From Leifsonia tongyongensis (lineage in GTDB: Bacteria > Actinomycetota > Actinomycetes > Actinomycetales > Microbacteriaceae), in contig NZ_JAAGWY010000001.1 in NCBI RefSeq assembly GCF_010686705.1, forward strand, positions 1,116,001 through 1,180,000: a stretch of 64,000 nt of DNA, given 5' to 3'. A program made the position numbers and the translations under genes. The notes under the pieces were generated by a model, which saw only the letters and a program-made list of their open reading frames with translations, ran no database searches and was not told the DNA's origin. Shown here one piece after another: positions 9,268 to 18,835 of this stretch. The first letter of the stretch is position 1. Each line of letters begins with the position of its first letter.

Positions 9268-9721
9268 CGACCGAGATGGTCGCCACACGATTCGTGCGCG
9301 CCGACGCCCGGACGGGAACGAGCGCCGAGATCTCGTCGCGGGCGGCCTCGCTGCGGAGGCTGGTCGCCCGAGGACGCGACCTAGTGGAGCCGACCAGCTC
9401 GCCTGCGGACCCACCCGGCGTGGCCGGCGCGTACCGTCGAGCCGGTCTCGATGAAGACGTGGCCGACGTGCTCGAGTCGCCGACCCACTGACTCGATTTG
9501 GGCCAAGGCGTCGGTGGGGCCGCCGGAACGACGAACGACGTTCACCGATTGAGCCGAAACCCGAAGCTTGGCCGGGCAGCTTCGAAATGTCGCTTTCGAA
9601 CTGGAAGAACCCGAGCAGTTCCGGTCGTGCGAAGTGTTCTCGCGCAGCCGTGATGAGCCCCTCTTGGAGCCCCCTCGATTTGCGAGCGAATTCAGGGCGG
9701 TGATCGTTCGGGCCGGCCAAT
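9268..9721. other. Gap without a confident gene; possible decayed minus-strand frame
   Basis: No terminator was recognised after the GH95 gene. On the minus strand, the frame from ATG at 9750 reads plausibly as protein for about 65 codons (start MISQVDALVKLAGPND) and then becomes arginine-rich. A neighbouring frame (stop near 9381) looks protein-like just after that, as if a gene had been frameshifted. I could not assign a family, so no gene is called. Confidence 0.25.
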
Positions 9722-9767
9722 TTGACCAAGGCGTCAACTTGGCTTATCATTTTGACTATGGAGTCAA
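9722..9767 (+). promoter_or_regulatory. Promoter with two tandem TTGAC-N6-GTCAA operators
   Basis: TTGACC (9722-9727), a 17-bp spacer and TATCAT (9745-9750) form a strong sigma-70-type promoter. Two palindromes of identical arms and spacing, TTGAC-N6-GTCAA at 9722-9737 and 9752-9767, are offset by exactly 30 bp. The first covers the -35 box and the second covers the expected start point. A TetR gene is third in the operon, so autoregulation is the simplest reading. The A of the ATG at 9758 is 8 nt after the -10 box, so the transcript could be leaderless. Confidence 0.7.
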
Positions 9768-9919
9768 CTTATGGTGAAAGCCAACCCGGTGAGGTGGTCG
9801 CCGAGCAGCCGACGGTCGCACTGCTGCCTAGTAGCGGCGAAGCGACCCGTAGCTCATTTGCGTTCGAGGATGTCGTGCTCGGCGAGTCGGTCTGTGACGT
9901 GAACGGGTACTGCCACTGA
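9758..9919 (+). CDS. Small 53-residue peptide with C-terminal Cys-x5-Cys, coupled to DsbA-like gene
   Basis: Unrecognised small protein, first gene of a four-gene operon. It starts MESTYGESQPGE and ends GESVCDVNGYCH, with its only two cysteines in the last nine residues. The stop codon overlaps the next start (TGATG at 9917-9921). The next two junctions are ATGA overlaps, so the peptide fits the coupling pattern of the operon, which supports it being real. It has no Shine-Dalgarno sequence, consistent with leaderless translation from the promoter at 9722-9750. The acidic N-terminus and Cys-bearing tail recall precursor peptides of modified natural products, or a thiol substrate of the DsbA-like partner. 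Both ideas are inference; no family is recognised. Confidence 0.55.
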   Translation: MESTYGESQPGEVVAEQPTVALLPSSGEATRSSFAFEDVVLGESVCDVNGYCH

Positions 9920-10614
9920 TGGCCGGCGAATCGTTCGGCCGCGGGCGCCGGATCTCCATCGACATCTGGAGCGATGTGATGTGCCCGTTCTGCTACATGA
10001 GCGACGCTCAGCTTGACCACGCATTGGAGCAGTTCCCTCACAGAGATGCTGTCGACCTCCGGTTCCACAGCTTTCTGCTGATGCCGCAACTGTCGAAGGA
10101 TGCGGTGATCAACGTGGTTGATCTCCTCGTCAGAGAGCGAGGTATATCGCGTCAGCAAGCAGTGTCGACGAACGCGCAGATCCGGGAACACGCAAATGCT
10201 GTGGGGCTGGAGTATCACTTCGACCGGGCGGTGGCCACAAATATGCGAACCGCGCACGAGCTCTCCCACTTCGCGCTCGGACAAAGGCGACAGCACCACA
10301 TGATCCAGCGCCTTTTCAAGGCCCATTTCGTCGACGGTCTGAACGTTGGAGACCACGACGTGCTCGTGGGGTTGGCCGAGGAAATCGGACTGGACTCGGC
10401 TGCCGCGAGGAAAGCGCTGCAGAGCGGTGAGTTCGCGGACGCCGTCGAGGCAGATATTCGGCAGGCGCGGCAGCTCGGGATCACGGGCGTGCCATTCTTC
10501 GTGCTCGACAACAAATACGCGATGTCCGGCGTCCAACCGGTCGAAGGGTTCCTCGATGCTCTGAACAAGGTGTGGGCCGAATCCGCCCCACGACCGGCCT
10601 TGGCAGACCGATGA
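9919..10614 (+). CDS. DsbA-family (FrnE-like) thiol oxidoreductase
   Basis: Thioredoxin-fold protein of the FrnE / 2-hydroxychromene-2-carboxylate isomerase-like group, expected to act on cytosolic disulfides or small thiol substrates. 231 residues with no signal peptide. The active site CPFC is Cys22-Cys25 after strand ISIDIWSDVM, an alpha-helical insert covers about 60-150, and the cis-proline loop GVPFFV has Pro192. The start overlaps the stop of the 53-residue peptide, and its own stop overlaps the TetR start by ATGA. The context of Cys-tailed peptide, TetR and reductase suggests a redox or electrophile-response operon. Confidence 0.85.
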   Translation: MAGESFGRGRRISIDIWSDVMCPFCYMSDAQLDHALEQFPHRDAVDLRFHSFLLMPQLSKDAVINVVDLLVRERGISRQQAVSTNAQIREHANAVGLEYHFDRAVATNMRTAHELSHFALGQRRQHHMIQRLFKAHFVDGLNVGDHDVLVGLAEEIGLDSAAARKALQSGEFADAVEADIRQARQLGITGVPFFVLDNKYAMSGVQPVEGFLDALNKVWAESAPRPALADR

Positions 10615-11260
10615 GCGAGCTAAGCGAGAAGCCGCTCCGCGCGGACGCGGCCCGCAATGTCGAAGGTATCCGTCAGGCCGCATTGAGCGTGTTCCGCCGT
10701 GGGCTGGATGCACCACTGGATGAAGTGGCCGAAGCGGCCGGCGTGAGCAAGGGAACGATCTACAACCGGTTCGGCGGTCGCAGCGGGTTGATCGACTCGA
10801 TCATCCGGGACCTGGTCTCCGAACGCTTCACCGGCATCCTCGAGCGCGTCGACAAGCTGACCGATCCGCTGGAGAGATTTGAGAGCTTCCTGACCGAGGT
10901 GTGGCTCTTGCAATACGACGAGCCCGCCGCGAACGATGTCCTCTTGCGGACAATGCCCGACTCCCCGACCGCCCTGGGTCTGGGTGTAAGGATGAGCAAC
11001 TTCGGTGAACGGTTGCTTCACGACGCGCAGACCGCCGGCGTTGTCCGGAACGACCTGCTACCCGAAGATCTCTACCTCCTCATCTGGGAACGAGGCCTGA
11101 TCGCCCGAGCCTGTGACCCACGGAGCGAGGAGCGGCACCGTCGCCGGCCGAGCTACCAGCGTCGGCTCGAATTCGTCCTAGCTGGGCTCCGGCAGAACGC
11201 TTACACGTCGAATTCGCCCGAGGTGGCGACACATCGGCGTGCATCAGGAAAGGAAACACA

Positions 11261-11264
<4 letters not shown>
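10611..11264 (+). CDS. TetR-family transcriptional regulator
   Basis: DNA-binding repressor, 217 residues. The N-terminal helix-turn-helix is at about 14-60 ([33 protein letters not shown] across the recognition region). The C-terminal ligand domain is of the SBI (split-helix) kind often seen next to reductases. ATG at 10611 overlaps the DsbA-like stop, and the gene stop overlaps the next ATG at 11261. Probably binds the two TTGAC-N6-GTCAA palindromes at 9722-9767 and controls its own operon. Confidence 0.85.
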
Positions 11265-12498
<1,234 letters not shown>

Positions 12499-12683
12499 TC
12501 AGCGATCCGGCTACCTCTTCAGCCGCACACCATCCGGCTTACCAGCGACGGCCGCTTCCTCGCCGCCCACGACGACTCCCGGCGCTCGCCGCATCCGATC
12601 CGACCGCACCGTACTCGGCGGACGAGGTCACTGCGCTGGTTGAATGGGCACGCAAGGAGACGAGGGATCGTCGCGCTGACGCG

Positions 12684-13139
12684 ATGCTGCTCCTCGCTCT
12701 CGGGTTGGGCGCCGGGCTGTCGGCTCAGGAGGTGGCGATCATCCGCGCTGAGGATGTGACGCCGACCGAAGGCGCCGTCCTGGTCCGGGTTCGTGAGGGA
12801 CGCGTTCGCACCGTGCCAGTTCTTCGCCGGTGGGAGAAGACGATCACTCGACGTGCAGCCGCGCTGGAGGCCACCGAGCACCTGCTCCGACCGGGACGCG
12901 ACGGTACCGGCAAGAACCTGATCTCCAACTTCGTCGCGCGGAGTGCGAACGCCGCCGTGCATGCGCAGACGCAGCGGATGCGGTCCACCTGGCTCGTCGC
13001 ACAGATGAGCGCCTGCACGCCGCTGCCGGAACTCGTCGAAGCTGCCGGCGTTGACTCGCTCGAGGCCCTCACTCGCTACCTGAGGTTCGTCGCGCGAGCG
13101 CCCATCGATGTGTCAACTTCGCGACTCCGGGCAGCCTGA
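12684..13139 (+). CDS. N-terminally truncated tyrosine-recombinase-like protein
   Basis: The 151 residues from ATG 12684 resemble the catalytic half of integrase-like proteins: a hydrophobic LLLALGLGAGLSAQEVAIIRAEDV core where the first catalytic Arg region would be, and TQRMRSTWLVAQM near 100-112 in place of an H-x-x-R segment. Related sequence continues in frame upstream (PYSADEVTALVEWARKETR from 12609), and the frame is open back to 12420, but it contains no ATG, GTG or TTG. The N-terminal core-binding half is therefore missing or frameshifted. Probably a remnant of a mobile element that brought in the island to its right. Not expected to be an active recombinase. Confidence 0.5.
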   Translation: MLLLALGLGAGLSAQEVAIIRAEDVTPTEGAVLVRVREGRVRTVPVLRRWEKTITRRAAALEATEHLLRPGRDGTGKNLISNFVARSANAAVHAQTQRMRSTWLVAQMSACTPLPELVEAAGVDSLEALTRYLRFVARAPIDVSTSRLRAA

Positions 13140-13231
13140 ATGGCTGCATACAAGACCGATCGGTGACCCGTGGCACTCGACTCGCTATTTCGTCTCGGTT
13201 GAATGTCGCTAGCCCGCGGGATCATAGAGGG

Positions 13232-14314
13232 ATGGAGGACCTCTACGCGTTAGCGATCTCGGAAAAGGATGCGAATCAGCGCGCCGAGAACTGGCTTTCG
13301 TCGATCGACCCACATGCGATGGTCGGGTCGCGACACCACATTGTCCCGCGGTTTCATCTGGAGCGGTTTGCGGATTCCCGAGGTCAACTTGCTGTACGCA
13401 ACCGCACGACTGGAGTTACTACTAGGCGGGCGATTCGCGATCTTGCGGTAAAGGACTTTTACACGACGGCGAGCGAGGACGGAGAGCTCAACAGCTCGTT
13501 CGAGTCCCTTCTGAACGTGATTGAAGGCGCGGCGGCAGAAGCAATTCGATCTCACTTGGACCTTGAGGCTTTTGCACACCCGCGTGAATTCCGTGACGAC
13601 GAGAGGCTGAAGCTCGACACCTACGCTGCGGCCCAAGCGGTGCGTGGGATGCGGGTACGACGCCAACATGAGCTGGTCACCGACTACGGCGTCAAGCTGA
13701 TGAATCAGGGGATTCTAAGCCAACGGGACCTTCGTGATCTGCGATTCATTCCGCACCAGAACGACCATATCAAGATGTTCAAGGACCTGTCCGAGGGCGC
13801 CTTTGTGCGCCTCGCCGACCGCGAAGCTCGTGTTGTCCGATTGGATGCCCCACTCTTCCTGATCTGCGATGAGCCGGTTGTACTCCTTGGACCTGATTCA
13901 GCTCCGGCACAAGGCCTTGATCCTCAAGCGCATGCGAAGGGCACAAGTTCCGAATTTGTCCATCTCTCCAGACCGGGAGCGCGTCGCGGAATGGACGATT
14001 GCGAGGAAGTGGTGTTGCCGCTATCGCCCCGCGCTGCGCTTGTGTATGGACCTCGAGGCAGCCGAGGGAGACGCCCTGCGATGCCCATGCGGTTCCACGG
14101 GTCGGACGCCCTGGACGTAGCCGAGGAGATTAACGGTCTTCTGATCAACAGTGCAGTCGAATGGGTCGCCTCACACCCCGAACACCCCACTTTTGTAGAC
14201 ATGCCGTTCCCGAGACCCGTGCCCATCATTCATATCGAGGACGGGGGGTCTCCTATTTCTGATCAGACGAACGCTGACAGCCGTAGACGCCCTCACCGGC
14301 TCTCGCGCAGCTAA
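13232..14314 (+). CDS. DUF4238 domain protein
   Basis: 360-residue protein of unknown biochemical function. The ATG at 13232 follows ATAGAGGG; an in-frame GTG at 13163 is possible but has no ribosome site. The diagnostic DUF4238 start HHIVPRFHLERFA is at 35-47, followed by a strand VRNRTTG and the acidic/aromatic block VKDFYT...DGELNSSFESLL. A central helix and a conserved end region, with proline-rich pieces and LLINSAVEWV, complete the domain. DUF4238 proteins occur patchily and often near mobile or defence genes. Here it lies between a recombinase remnant and a broken AbiTii gene, in lower-GC DNA, which fits acquired cargo. Confidence 0.75.
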   Translation: MEDLYALAISEKDANQRAENWLSSIDPHAMVGSRHHIVPRFHLERFADSRGQLAVRNRTTGVTTRRAIRDLAVKDFYTTASEDGELNSSFESLLNVIEGAAAEAIRSHLDLEAFAHPREFRDDERLKLDTYAAAQAVRGMRVRRQHELVTDYGVKLMNQGILSQRDLRDLRFIPHQNDHIKMFKDLSEGAFVRLADREARVVRLDAPLFLICDEPVVLLGPDSAPAQGLDPQAHAKGTSSEFVHLSRPGARRGMDDCEEVVLPLSPRAALVYGPRGSRGRRPAMPMRFHGSDALDVAEEINGLLINSAVEWVASHPEHPTFVDMPFPRPVPIIHIEDGGSPISDQTNADSRRRPHRLSRS

Positions 14315-14379
14315 GCTTCAGCATCCGCAGTCTCGGCCACGCGATGCCTGACGTGAGCCAAACCCGACAAGCGCAGGTC

Positions 14380-15268
14380 TTAGGACAGTCCGAGGAACTG
14401 CTTTGCTGCCTCGATAAGCGCCCCCGCCACGACGTCAACAGCGATGCCCGTGCCGAGATGGATCGATCCAGTACGGACGCGATCAAGGAAGTTTGAGAGA
14501 CGCGAACCATGTAGGTCTGACTCTGACTTGACGATCTCAACGTATTCATCACTGTCGACCGATTGCAGACCCAACCGAGTTGCCTCGGCGCGCAGGCTCT
14601 CAAGATCACCTCGTTGGACAACACTTCTCTGCCCTATGTGTGTTCCAGCCGCGATATTCGTACCGTCGCCAAAGATGTTGTTCGTAATGTTGAATATCAT
14701 TTGCGCGAGCGCAGGCTCAGTTGACACCGTCGGGCCGCCTACGGATCCCGCATCGGGTGAGGCAGTTTGCAGCTCGAGCGCGAAATCGAGAGCACGGTTC
14801 CTGACCGTATCGATGATCCCGCGAAGACTTTGACCGGGTTAGAACATTCGATGCGCTAAAAAGGCCATAGAACTCGATCTGGTATTGGCCAGTCTTCTCA
14901 TATCGCTGCACTTGATACGGAGTCCACGGCCGCGTGGCATCCTCCTCGGCTTCTGCGAACGACTGAAGTTCAATGATCGGCTGTCTGAGCTCCACCTTGA
15001 AGAGGTCGGCAAAACCTGGCGCCTCTGGGATCTGCTGTGAAATACGGCTCTGCATTGGGCCAGCGAATATACCCAGAACGTTGGTCTGAAGATTTCGGTA
15101 CCCCGGCAGGTTGGCATCATCGGCGTATCCATCCAACTCCCGTTTTGCCCACGCTGAGATGTCGGAGGCACCAAGTCGGTATGTTGCGATTCGTACCATT
15201 CTGAGCAGGTCTGCGGTCGCCACCGAACTCTGAGTGCTTCCGGTGATGATGTCGTCGAGCAAGGTCAT
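14380..15268 (-). pseudogene. AbiTii-family abortive-infection protein, frameshifted
   Basis: Two minus-strand frames together give one AbiTii-like protein of about 296 residues. The first, from ATG at 15268, has the diagnostic N-terminus (LLDDIITGSTQSSVATADLLRM, then AWAKRELDGYADDANLPGYR) and stays sensible up to SASNVL near 14840. The second frame takes over with GQSLRGIIDTVRNRALDF and runs to the stop at 14380, ending in the C-terminal domain (FNITNNIFGDGTNIAAG). The switch needs one base removed or two added around 14838-14841. AbiTii proteins are linked to phage abortive infection. The gene is either inactivated or affected by a sequence error. Confidence 0.75.
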
Positions 15269-15487
15269 AGGCCAACGGTATCGAGACTATGGGAACGTGT
15301 TGCCAATTCGGCCGATCTTTGATGAGCAGACCGCCCACGTTGGCAATCGGCTTGAGTCGGTGGGTTTGGTGGTTGCTAAACGAGCGGATGCTTGGGTTGG
15401 TTGACGTGGAGCGTCATCCTGGCTCAATTCGAGTACCAAACTAGGTGGGACGCTCACGAAGGGACGCTCCGGTTTAGCCAATGGCTA

Positions 15488-16279
15488 CTACGCCATCGCG
15501 AGCATCGCGCGAAGAATCAGTACGACAAGAAATGCGCCTGAAATACCTGTCCAAAAAAGGAGTGGAACACCACGCCGAAGGGTCCATGCGGTCGCACTCC
15601 GAGCTCTTCCCTCGGTCAACCAACGCCCGCCACTTCGCTGTGAGTGGTCACGCGCACGGAAGATCGCACGTCCAGTTTCATTCGTCCGATTCAGAATGCG
15701 AAGGGTAAGCGTCAGTCGTACCCCGACCAGGACGATTGCGACACCGAGAATTGCGATGACGATCGGGACAAATGTCCCTCTTTCAAGTTGAGTGACATAG
15801 AGGTTTGAAATCCCTCCCGCTTTTCGAACCGCTGTGGTGATTGAGGTGCAATTAGCGAATGATGCCGGGTTCGCGAGGCAGCTGTCGTATTGCTGACCAA
15901 GGTTCGAGATGGAGGATGCTGTCACGCCGACGGTTGCACCGAAGACCGCGGCAAACGCAAACAGGACACCTGACCACGCCGCGCGTCCAAGCCATCGGAG
16001 GCTCGCGGCCAAGGGGTTGTCGGGTGCAAAGAGCGGTGTCGGGGGACTGAACCGGAGAGCAAATAGCGCCGGGCTCGACAAGAGCAAGAGTGCTATCGAA
16101 GCCACGCCGACTCCAACCAAGATGCCTGGGATCCGGATCGCAGCATCGCTCGCGCCGAGACCAATCGCGGGCAGAACACTCAGACAGATCACGAAAGCGC
16201 TGACGTAGCCAATTCTGGCCACGATTACGCTGAGCGAAGGAGGCCCAGCTGCTAGGCGCGAAGCGTTGAATCGAGGCAC
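15488..16279 (-). CDS. Multi-pass membrane protein of unknown function
   Basis: 263 residues with about five hydrophobic segments (near 18-42, 50-72, 92-118, 170-195 and 240-262). A soluble, probably external loop at 120-168 contains two cysteines (SCLANPASFANC), which could form a disulfide. No family is recognised. It lies in the lower-GC island, divergent from the nuclease-like gene at 16390 with about 110 bp between them. A membrane effector or immunity role would fit the position, but nothing in the sequence proves it. Confidence 0.6.
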   Translation of the reverse strand: MPRFNASRLAAGPPSLSVIVARIGYVSAFVICLSVLPAIGLGASDAAIRIPGILVGVGVASIALLLLSSPALFALRFSPPTPLFAPDNPLAASLRWLGRAAWSGVLFAFAAVFGATVGVTASSISNLGQQYDSCLANPASFANCTSITTAVRKAGGISNLYVTQLERGTFVPIVIAILGVAIVLVGVRLTLTLRILNRTNETGRAIFRARDHSQRSGGRWLTEGRARSATAWTLRRGVPLLFWTGISGAFLVVLILRAMLAMA

Positions 16280-16389
16280 AATTCGAAGCTATCCGAGGCG
16301 CTCCTCGCGAGGTAGCGCTCCAACAGGGGACACAGGGAGTGCATGTCCGTCGCGGGTGGCCTGTCGGTGGCAACCCGCACTATTAGTTT

Positions 16390-17859
16390 GTGGCAACCGT
16401 GAAATATGAGAACTGGGAGGCTGGAAGGCGCGTTTTTTACTCGGAATTCGAGTCGTGGGTGAAAAGGTACGACACCCGGCAAGTGCTGATCGCGCTCGCG
16501 GGCTACTCCGCCTCTCAGGCCGAATTCGAGGGCTTCCAGGATGCATGGCGAATGATTGCACCCTGGACGGTTTCTGGAATAGCCCGGCAGGCGATTATCA
16601 GCTCCACTCGCAGTGGAGATCGACCATTCGACGAGCGGGGCTTCCATAGAGCAGTCAATCTCTTCAAGCAGGTCGATGTCACGCCGCCCAAAGGGTTCGA
16701 GTTGTATCCGTTTCTCGCCGGTGTCGCCCACGAGCAGTTCTCGTATCAGCTGTCAGCGAAGGAGGACTTGAGTCGCACCCTAGCCGTCCTCCTTGATACC
16801 CCTACTTGCGACCCGCGCCAGAAATCTGAAGCAGAGCTTGACGAACTTCTGGGTTCACCAATACGAGACTTAGCGACGTCGACATTCGTGCTGTACGGAA
16901 TCGCGAAGGCCTCACATGGAATCGTCACGCGTGAGGCAATTACCAATATCGTTCACGAATCCCCGGAACTGCTGCCGTCACTTGAATCTTTGCTCGGCAC
17001 GCTTACTCGGCTTTCGGCCACAGTAGACGAGGCACGAAAGGACGCGGTGTCAGTTCGGCAACTCAAAGGTGGGCTACAGAAGTATGGCTACAACCCGCTG
17101 ACTCGCACTCCGTTCATCAGACTCAGCGACGATGTCTTCGCGGCACCTCAAACACACTTCATTCTTCAGTCCTGTTCGCTCGAGACCGTCTATTACCTGG
17201 GGCAGCGCTTCTGGCCAGCTACGTTCGGCTCGGATCTCGGTCTGAGGATCGAAGCTTACACAGGAAGACAGCTACGCCAAACCGGTGATCTCGAGGTCCG
17301 ATCTGAGATCAAGTGGAAGGGCAAAAAGTCAATCGACTGGTTCATTTTCACGCCCAGTGCGACCATTCTTATCGAATGCAAGTCGGCGCACACTACGCTC
17401 GACGCGCGCGCGGGAGCAGCAACTGGTGCGCAGGATGTGGCGTCGAAGGTCGGGCCTGCTATCACGCAAATTAACAAAACCGTCGGCGAAATCAGGAACC
17501 ACAATCCCGCCTTTGTAGGAATTCCGGCGGACCGCCCGTTTGTCGGCCTCGTCGTCACAGCAGAACCCATCTATGCATCAAACTCAGCCGAGGTCCGACA
17601 GCTCATGCCCAGCCCAGATGTCCCGGTTTTCATCATGAGTATGAGGGACTTGGAGAGTTTCGCAACGCTTGCCCCGGACCTACTCGGTTCGACGGTTCTG
17701 CAGATAGCCTCCGACCCTTACCTCTCGACGATCGACGCATTCAGCGCGATAAAGGAAGTGCTCGGTCCCTACCGCGTTGGCGAACCAAACAAGCTCATCG
17801 ACGAGGCCTTCAAGAAGCACGTACTACCTTCAAGTTGGCGGTCTCCCAATAAGCGCTAG
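16390..17859 (+). CDS. PD-(D/E)xK nuclease-like protein
   Basis: 489-residue protein with a C-terminal restriction-endonuclease-like fold. The run SIDWFIF, 13 residues later LIECKSA, gives Asp316...Glu329-Cys-Lys331, the classic D-x(n)-E-x-K metal-binding core on adjacent strands, preceded by the basic strand SEIKWKGKK. The first 300 residues are mostly helical and unassigned. No helicase or methyltransferase is linked, so it is not an obvious restriction system. Start GTG at 16390 has no clear ribosome site; GTG 16399 is an alternative. Such stand-alone nuclease-like proteins are common in defence islands, and its neighbours are defence-type genes. Confidence 0.65.
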   Translation: MATVKYENWEAGRRVFYSEFESWVKRYDTRQVLIALAGYSASQAEFEGFQDAWRMIAPWTVSGIARQAIISSTRSGDRPFDERGFHRAVNLFKQVDVTPPKGFELYPFLAGVAHEQFSYQLSAKEDLSRTLAVLLDTPTCDPRQKSEAELDELLGSPIRDLATSTFVLYGIAKASHGIVTREAITNIVHESPELLPSLESLLGTLTRLSATVDEARKDAVSVRQLKGGLQKYGYNPLTRTPFIRLSDDVFAAPQTHFILQSCSLETVYYLGQRFWPATFGSDLGLRIEAYTGRQLRQTGDLEVRSEIKWKGKKSIDWFIFTPSATILIECKSAHTTLDARAGAATGAQDVASKVGPAITQINKTVGEIRNHNPAFVGIPADRPFVGLVVTAEPIYASNSAEVRQLMPSPDVPVFIMSMRDLESFATLAPDLLGSTVLQIASDPYLSTIDAFSAIKEVLGPYRVGEPNKLIDEAFKKHVLPSSWRSPNKR

Positions 17860-17967
17860 TCGGAAGATGCTTACTGGCTGATTGGCCGATATAGCCCTAG
17901 CTGCAGAGGAAACGCGTGAAATGATTCGCTGGTGACCCGTTCCCAGAATGAATCGCCAGGAAACGAA

Positions 17968-18411
17968 GTGTCGGCCGAGGACCGTCGGAAGCATCTGGAC
18001 TTCGTGCAGGCGGCAATCGCCCGCATGGCGTCGGCCTCTTCGACCGCAAAGACTTGGCTGCTTCCGGTCGTGGCCGCGACCTACGGCTATTCGCTTGCGC
18101 AACGCAGCGGTCCGGTCGCGCTTCTTGGCGTAAGTGCGGTCGTTCTATTTGCGTTCCTCGACGCGAGTTATCTTAGGCAAGAGCGTGCCTTCCGTGCCCT
18201 TTACAGAAGCGTCGTGGCGGGCAGGGCAACCCCCTACAACATGGATAACTCCGTCTTTTACGGAAAGCAGAACGGCGACGAAGACGATCAACGTGAGGAG
18301 AACTGTCAGTGGTACAACGTCATTTGGTCGTGGTCGCTGGCGGGTTTCTATCTACCATTTACAGCCGTCGGTGTGCTGATCTTTGTTCTGGGTGGGAGTC
18401 TTACTCGCTGA
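17968..18411 (+). CDS. Small three-helix membrane protein of the TIR/HIT module
   Basis: 147-residue membrane protein. The GTG at 17968 is preferred because AGGAAA (17958-17963) is correctly placed; GTG 17932 lacks one. A cytosolic helix EDRRKHLDFVQAAIARMA (4-21) precedes membrane segments at about 30-45, 48-66 and 118-142, with an acidic loop (GDEDDQREEN, 103-112). From memory, a family with this RKHLxFxQ-xxxxRM start followed by paired membrane helices and the D-x-x-YL-x-QER turn (here DASYLRQER, 65-73) is often found beside DUF1863-type TIR genes; I cannot verify this here. Its 3' end overlaps the HIT gene by 11 bp in convergent orientation. Proposed role: membrane-disrupting effector. Confidence 0.7.
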   Translation: MSAEDRRKHLDFVQAAIARMASASSTAKTWLLPVVAATYGYSLAQRSGPVALLGVSAVVLFAFLDASYLRQERAFRALYRSVVAGRATPYNMDNSVFYGKQNGDEDDQREENCQWYNVIWSWSLAGFYLPFTAVGVLIFVLGGSLTR

Positions 18412-18835
18412 TATGCGCCGCTGCATTTCGAACACGCTCCCAGGCGCGGTCCTTCTCGCCCTCCGTGTAGCTCGTCTCCGGTGGCCAGATTTGACCAATA
18501 GCGTCCCCGTCCCACCGTGGAACCAGATGAACGTGCAGGTGGGGAACGGTCTGCGAGGCGGCTTCGCCGTTCGACTGAATTACGTTCAGGCCGGCGAGGT
18601 TAGTTGCGTCGCGGATCGCTGTAGCCAGCCGTAGTGTCGCCCAGCCGATGTGGTGGGCCAACTCATCATCGAGCTCCCAGATGTCGCGAACATGCCTGCG
18701 AGGAATTACCAAGGTGTGCCCGAGTACTGCTGGTTCCGTCGGGAAGAAGGCAACAACCCACCGGTCCCTATATACCTCGCGCGTGTCTGGAGTCTCTCGC
18801 TCGGCGATCTCGCAGAACGGGCAACCGGTCACCAT
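18401..18835 (-). CDS. HIT-family nucleotide hydrolase/transferase
   Basis: Histidine-triad enzyme acting on the alpha-phosphate of nucleotide conjugates. The family also includes Ap4A and AMP-amine hydrolases. 144 residues from ATG at 18835: CPFC near the N-terminus (Cys5, Cys8), the GHTLVIPRRHV strand-loop, and the active-site triad HLHVHLVPR (His99, His101, His103). All catalytic histidines are present. Its start overlaps the end of the TIR gene by 7 bp, so the two are translated together. Its end overlaps the convergent membrane-protein gene. A housekeeping HIT gene would not be expected to be coupled to a TIR gene. It may process the TIR product; this is inference. Confidence 0.9.
   Translation of the reverse strand: MVTGCPFCEIAERETPDTREVYRDRWVVAFFPTEPAVLGHTLVIPRRHVRDIWELDDELAHHIGWATLRLATAIRDATNLAGLNVIQSNGEAASQTVPHLHVHLVPRWDGDAIGQIWPPETSYTEGEKDRAWERVRNAAAHISE

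Noticed and set aside
9381-9750. Possible minus-strand gene divergent from the peptide operon
   Set aside because: The protein-like part is short, needs a frameshift to continue, and its start codon lies inside the -10 box of the opposite promoter. Kept only as a note in the gap entry.
12684-13139. Active site-specific integrase for the island
   Set aside because: The N-terminal half and a start codon are missing, and the catalytic His/Arg/Tyr set is not convincingly present.
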